From Labrenzia sp. R4_2 (GTDB lineage: Bacteria > Pseudomonadota > Alphaproteobacteria > Rhizobiales > Stappiaceae): DNA of 64,000 bases. The position numbers and the translations under genes are program-made. The notes below the pieces were generated by a model. The model saw only the letters and a program-made list of their open reading frames with translations, searched no databases and had not been told where the DNA came from. The DNA lies in assembly GCF_017743865.1 (NCBI RefSeq), contig NZ_JAGHRJ010000004.1:434001-498000 (forward strand). The letters are read 5' to 3'. Numbering within the stretch: the first letter of the stretch is position 1; each line of letters opens with the position of its first letter. This document shows positions 61,041 to 64,000 of this stretch, piece by piece.

Positions 61041-61066
61041 CGAAAATAATTCGAAACCAGTCGAAA
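61041..61066. promoter_or_regulatory. Phased CGAAA repeats, candidate GlpR operator of glpD
   Basis: CGAAA begins at 61041, 61052 and 61062, i.e. every 10-11 bp, one helix turn. In the glpD reading direction this is three TTTCG repeats 41-66 bp before the start codon, a pattern known for alphaproteobacterial DeoR/GlpR operators. A further TTTCG on the plus strand is at 61022-61026. Confidence 0.7.
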
Positions 61067-61093
61067 ATCAATCACAATTCATTCACGCATAAG

Positions 61094-61131
61094 AAAAGCC
61101 CCTGCCAGAGGACAAGCCAGCCAGCAGAGGC
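61094..61131 (-). terminator. Probable terminator of the mscS-like gene
   Basis: On the minus strand GCCTCTGC pairs with GCAGGGGC (one G-U) over an 18-nt loop, followed by TTTTCTT. The large loop makes it less certain. Confidence 0.5.
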
Positions 61132-61160
61132 GCAGAAAAATGCAAGATGGAAGTATGCGG

Positions 61161-63431
61161 CTAGCGGTCGCCATCCTCCGCCGGCGCGTCGTCGGCGAGC
61201 GGTTTCGGTTTCTTGGTGGCCTTGGCTTGCGTGACTTTTGGTACATCGTCCTTCGCATAAGCTGGCGTTGCTGCATGATAGGTCACTTGCGGGAACGGGA
61301 TTTCGATGTTGCGCTCGTCAAAAACCTGTTTGACATACTCGTTATAAGCCCGACCGACCGACCATTGATCACCTGGCGTGGTTTTGATCCGGGCACGAAT
61401 GTCGATCGAACTTGCACCGAAGTTTGTGACCCCGTGCATTTCAAGATCTTCATATATCTTGGAACCGTAGTCGGTCGCTTTGAGACGCCGGAATGCTTCC
61501 TGCATCGCCTCTTTTGCCTCGGCGATATCTGTATCGTAGGACACCCCAATCAAGGCCACGTGATACGAGAAACCGCGCATGAAATTGGACACCATGTCCA
61601 CAGACGAGAATGGAATGATGTGTGTCGTCCCATTCAGGTCGCGAATCCGGACAGATCTCACGGTAATGCCTTCAACAGTGCCGGTGATGCCTGCGACGGT
61701 CACAACATCTCCCTGGTTGATTGCGTTCTCAATCTGAATGAAGGCGCCCGTGATGATGTCTTTCACAAGGGTCTGCGCACCGAATGAAATCGCAAGACCC
61801 ACTACACCGGCACCGGCGATCAGCGGGCCGATATCAATGCCGATTTCCGACAGTCCGAGCAAAACGGTCATCACAAGAATGACGACGGTCGCGGCATTTC
61901 GAAACAGTTGGAAAAGTGTTCGCTCGCGCGCGGTAACGATGTGACCGCGCCGCGATTGCAGGCGCAGGTCAACCCAAGACATCAACGCCAACCAGATAGC
62001 GAAACCAACCAGAACAACAAGGAATGCGGACCCATAGCTGCTGACGAGCCGGTTACCGGTTTCAGACGACAACCAATCCAGAATGCTGAAGAGTCCCCAA
62101 ACTTCGAAGAGCAGGAGAACGGTTGCGATAAAGACAAAGAATCGAACCAGCTTGAGCAGTCGCGGAACGAAGGCATTTAGCCGGTGTTGGAGTGCTGGAA
62201 GCTTTGTGTTCAGATCTTCGGGCAGTCGTATTCCGCCCTTGATGGCTCGGGTAACGATCAACGACAGCGCCATCCCTGCCATGATCGTGACAATCGACAG
62301 GACGGTCGCCCGCAAGATGATGGTTGTTGCATCAAACGGCCGGGTTACCCAGACGACAAAAATCGCGACGATGTAGCCAAGCGCGCCAACATGCCAAAGC
62401 TTTCCAAGGTTGGATAGAGCCCTTTGCGCCAGATTACTCTGCAGCGTTTCCGCATATCCTTGCGTTCCCTCCCGCACCCGGACGCGGTTCCGCACAATCA
62501 ACACCATCAAGTAGATCATGCCGCTGAGCACGATCAGAAAGCGAAGCGCATTCCCAAGAACAAACGAAACAGCAATGTTGGAAACGGGAACAAGCAAAAA
62601 TATGCCGAAGTTGTTCCAGTACATATACAACCGAAGCCTTGTGTACCAATAAAGGGCATTCTGGTCGTCGAAGGGAAGCAATCGCAACTCCGGACGGCGC
62701 GGCGCAAACACAAACCGAAGCGCGACATTGGCCATGCCCGTTATGAAAAACGCATTGAGCGCAAGACTTTCCTGAATGGTGACGCCAGCTGCAAACCCGC
62801 CATACGCCAGAAGAGCGACAAAATAGCCAACGCCCAAACCGATTGCGACCGTGATCCCGTCAATCACGGTCGACAAGACCAGAATGGATGTCCGCATCAG
62901 CCCGCCACCATAACGCGCCTTGAGAGCGAGCCCGGCATACGCTTTTCGAGCAACCAACTGACCTGACCAGAAAGCCAAGTATGCGGCAAACAAGACCGCT
63001 GCAACTTGCACAAATACCGTTTGAACCCGATCCCACTTGATCGGAATATCACCTTTGAGGATCAAAAACAGTCCGTTCAGCGAATGCTCTGCTCTATCGA
63101 GGAAGATGCCAACTTCATCTGCAAGCTTGCGGGTGTATTCCCCTACCCTCAGCACAAAGCTCTCATTGGCCTCAACTGGTGTCGCCGTAGCGGGCTCGGA
63201 CTGCGCGCCAGTTTGATCACTGCCATTATCCGACGTCTGCTGGTCTTCGCTCAGTTGTTTGATGAGTGCCGCGCGGGTATCAGGATCCTCTAAAATCTTG
63301 ATCAGTGCGTCCCGCGCCTGGTTGATTTCGTCTGCTTGCTGGGTGGAACCAGCAGCGTCTTGCGCGATTGCCACACCTGGAACAAGCATAAGAAAAATGA
63401 TCAGGCAAAGGCTACGCATAAGGACGGTCAT
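61161..63431 (-). CDS. Large mechanosensitive ion channel, MscS family
   Basis: This ~756-residue protein has a signal peptide (LMRSLCLIIFLMLVPGVAIAQDA), a periplasmic coiled region (about residues 25-130), and about ten membrane segments. The MscS core near residues 520-640 includes GAGVVGLAISFGAQTLVKDIITGAFIQIENAINQGDVVTVAGITGTVEGITVRSVRIRDLNGTTHIIPFSSVDMVSNFMRGF; a cytoplasmic domain follows with an Asp/Lys-rich tail. It resembles YbiO/MscM-like channels that release solutes on hypo-osmotic shock. ATG 63431 has GGTGGAAG about 8 nt upstream; the frame from 63533 would put 34 residues before the signal peptide. Confidence 0.92.
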   Translation of the reverse strand: MTVLMRSLCLIIFLMLVPGVAIAQDAAGSTQQADEINQARDALIKILEDPDTRAALIKQLSEDQQTSDNGSDQTGAQSEPATATPVEANESFVLRVGEYTRKLADEVGIFLDRAEHSLNGLFLILKGDIPIKWDRVQTVFVQVAAVLFAAYLAFWSGQLVARKAYAGLALKARYGGGLMRTSILVLSTVIDGITVAIGLGVGYFVALLAYGGFAAGVTIQESLALNAFFITGMANVALRFVFAPRRPELRLLPFDDQNALYWYTRLRLYMYWNNFGIFLLVPVSNIAVSFVLGNALRFLIVLSGMIYLMVLIVRNRVRVREGTQGYAETLQSNLAQRALSNLGKLWHVGALGYIVAIFVVWVTRPFDATTIILRATVLSIVTIMAGMALSLIVTRAIKGGIRLPEDLNTKLPALQHRLNAFVPRLLKLVRFFVFIATVLLLFEVWGLFSILDWLSSETGNRLVSSYGSAFLVVLVGFAIWLALMSWVDLRLQSRRGHIVTARERTLFQLFRNAATVVILVMTVLLGLSEIGIDIGPLIAGAGVVGLAISFGAQTLVKDIITGAFIQIENAINQGDVVTVAGITGTVEGITVRSVRIRDLNGTTHIIPFSSVDMVSNFMRGFSYHVALIGVSYDTDIAEAKEAMQEAFRRLKATDYGSKIYEDLEMHGVTNFGASSIDIRARIKTTPGDQWSVGRAYNEYVKQVFDERNIEIPFPQVTYHAATPAYAKDDVPKVTQAKATKKPKPLADDAPAEDGDR

Positions 63432-63705
63432 AAAGGCTTCCACCAGCACAGAATTATCGTTGGAAAGACAGTATGCTAGAGGTGACGTAGGCCCACGGCA
63501 ATCCCGGTTTGATGTCTTTAGCGGTTCGCTCAACAGAAGTCATGTCTGCTCCCGATTAGTCAATACATTGCGATTTATGACGATATACGTCGCAAAATAT
63601 CAAGAAATATCCTAAATTTCCGCAAGGTCATCTTTAACTTTCGGACTAAATGGTAACGTATTAATAACAGTATGAAGCTTTCCTTCCGTGTTAAGAGGAG
63701 GAAAG

Positions 63706-64000
63706 ATGTCAGTCACGCTGTTAAAACTTGCCGAGGAAGGTACAGATTCCGCACGAGCGGCGCTGTTCGGTGAGCTTTGCAGGCTCGTTACTGATGATTT
63801 GGACCAGCGCACCACACCGGAACTCACAATATTTGCTGAGGTAACGCTCAAGCTTTACAGCGACGCCACGGCCGACGACCGCGTACGCCTCGCGCAGAAA
63901 CTGTCAAACTGCCCAGACGTACCCGATGCGTTGGCCAAAAAAATCGCGGAAGATGATGCACCAATTGCATCCCCCCTACTGGCGTCTTCTCCTGTCTTCT
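63706..64000 (+). CDS. DUF2336 family protein (5' part; continues beyond window)
   Basis: The frame opens at ATG 63706 behind a strong AGGAGG and runs to the window end for 98 codons: MSVTLLKLAEEGTDSARAAL, then FGELCRLVTDDLDQRTTPEL, TIFAEVTLKLYSDATADDRV. The pattern of short alpha-helical repeats (LYSDATADDRVRLAQKLSNCPDVPDALAKKIAEDDAPIASPLL) matches DUF2336 proteins, common in Hyphomicrobiales and of unknown function. It is divergent from the mscS-like gene. Confidence 0.75.
   Translation, partial: MSVTLLKLAEEGTDSARAALFGELCRLVTDDLDQRTTPELTIFAEVTLKLYSDATADDRVRLAQKLSNCPDVPDALAKKIAEDDAPIASPLLASSPVF

Noticed and set aside
1-64000. tRNA, rRNA, prophage or integrative element
   Set aside because: No matching sequence, integrase or attachment repeats were recognised on either strand.

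Overview
The window looks like a chromosomal segment of a marine alphaproteobacterium of the order Hyphomicrobiales, most like the Stappiaceae (Roseibium/Labrenzia group). This rests on gene content read from the translations: a DUF2336 protein, alphaproteobacterial regulators, a TMA-methyltransferase-family/DMGDH-like/DddP cluster, an arsR-arsC-aqpS arsenic operon, and moderate GC with AT-rich intergenic gaps. The genus is an inference. No rRNA, tRNA, IS element, prophage or CRISPR array was seen. About 50 protein genes are supported; the two edge genes are cut by the window.

Layout. (1) 1-2748: glpR-like regulator and a UgpC/UgpB-type transporter (truncated at the left edge), followed by a GntR regulator. 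(2) 4365-20808: a c-di-GMP phosphodiesterase with a degenerate sensor, then a complete type I secretion locus: a TolC-like pore, a 2365-residue cadherin-repeat/RTX protein, two consecutive ABC half-transporters whose ATPase motifs are both degenerate, and an HlyD-type adaptor. (3) 20880-23858: proXWV-type betaine/choline uptake, with a perfect 22-bp palindrome upstream. (4) 24320-33364: LysR with a VOC/hydroxyacid dehydrogenase/TIM-barrel operon, AsmA, a TetR-SDR divergent pair with twin operators, and 6-phosphogluconate dehydrogenase. (5) 33608-45943: an Fe/aminoethylphosphonate-type ABC system split over both strands, a choline-kinase-like pseudokinase, then MttB-family methyltransferase, FAD-GcvT dehydrogenase and a DddP-type DMSP lyase, followed by a LysR regulator. 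(6) 46153-54261: a 44-residue ORF, a PhnD-like protein, a desaturase, a RecD-like helicase, a TetR, Tex and a DadA-like oxidase. (7) 54330-55911: arsenic resistance. (8) 56121-63431: a lone DppA-like binding protein, glpK, glpD and a large MscS channel, then the start of a DUF2336 gene.

Themes. Three blocks concern small osmolytes and methylated compounds: betaine uptake, betaine/dimethylglycine-type demethylation and DMSP cleavage. Glycerol-3-phosphate use is split between the two ends of the window (glpR-ugp and glpD/glpK), and glpD carries phased CGAAA repeats that look like a DeoR/GlpR operator. The most unusual item is the secretion system, in which two fused-subunit ABC proteins have lost or changed signature, Q-loop, catalytic Glu and, in one protein each, the Walker A Lys or H-loop His, so that neither composite ATP site looks canonical.
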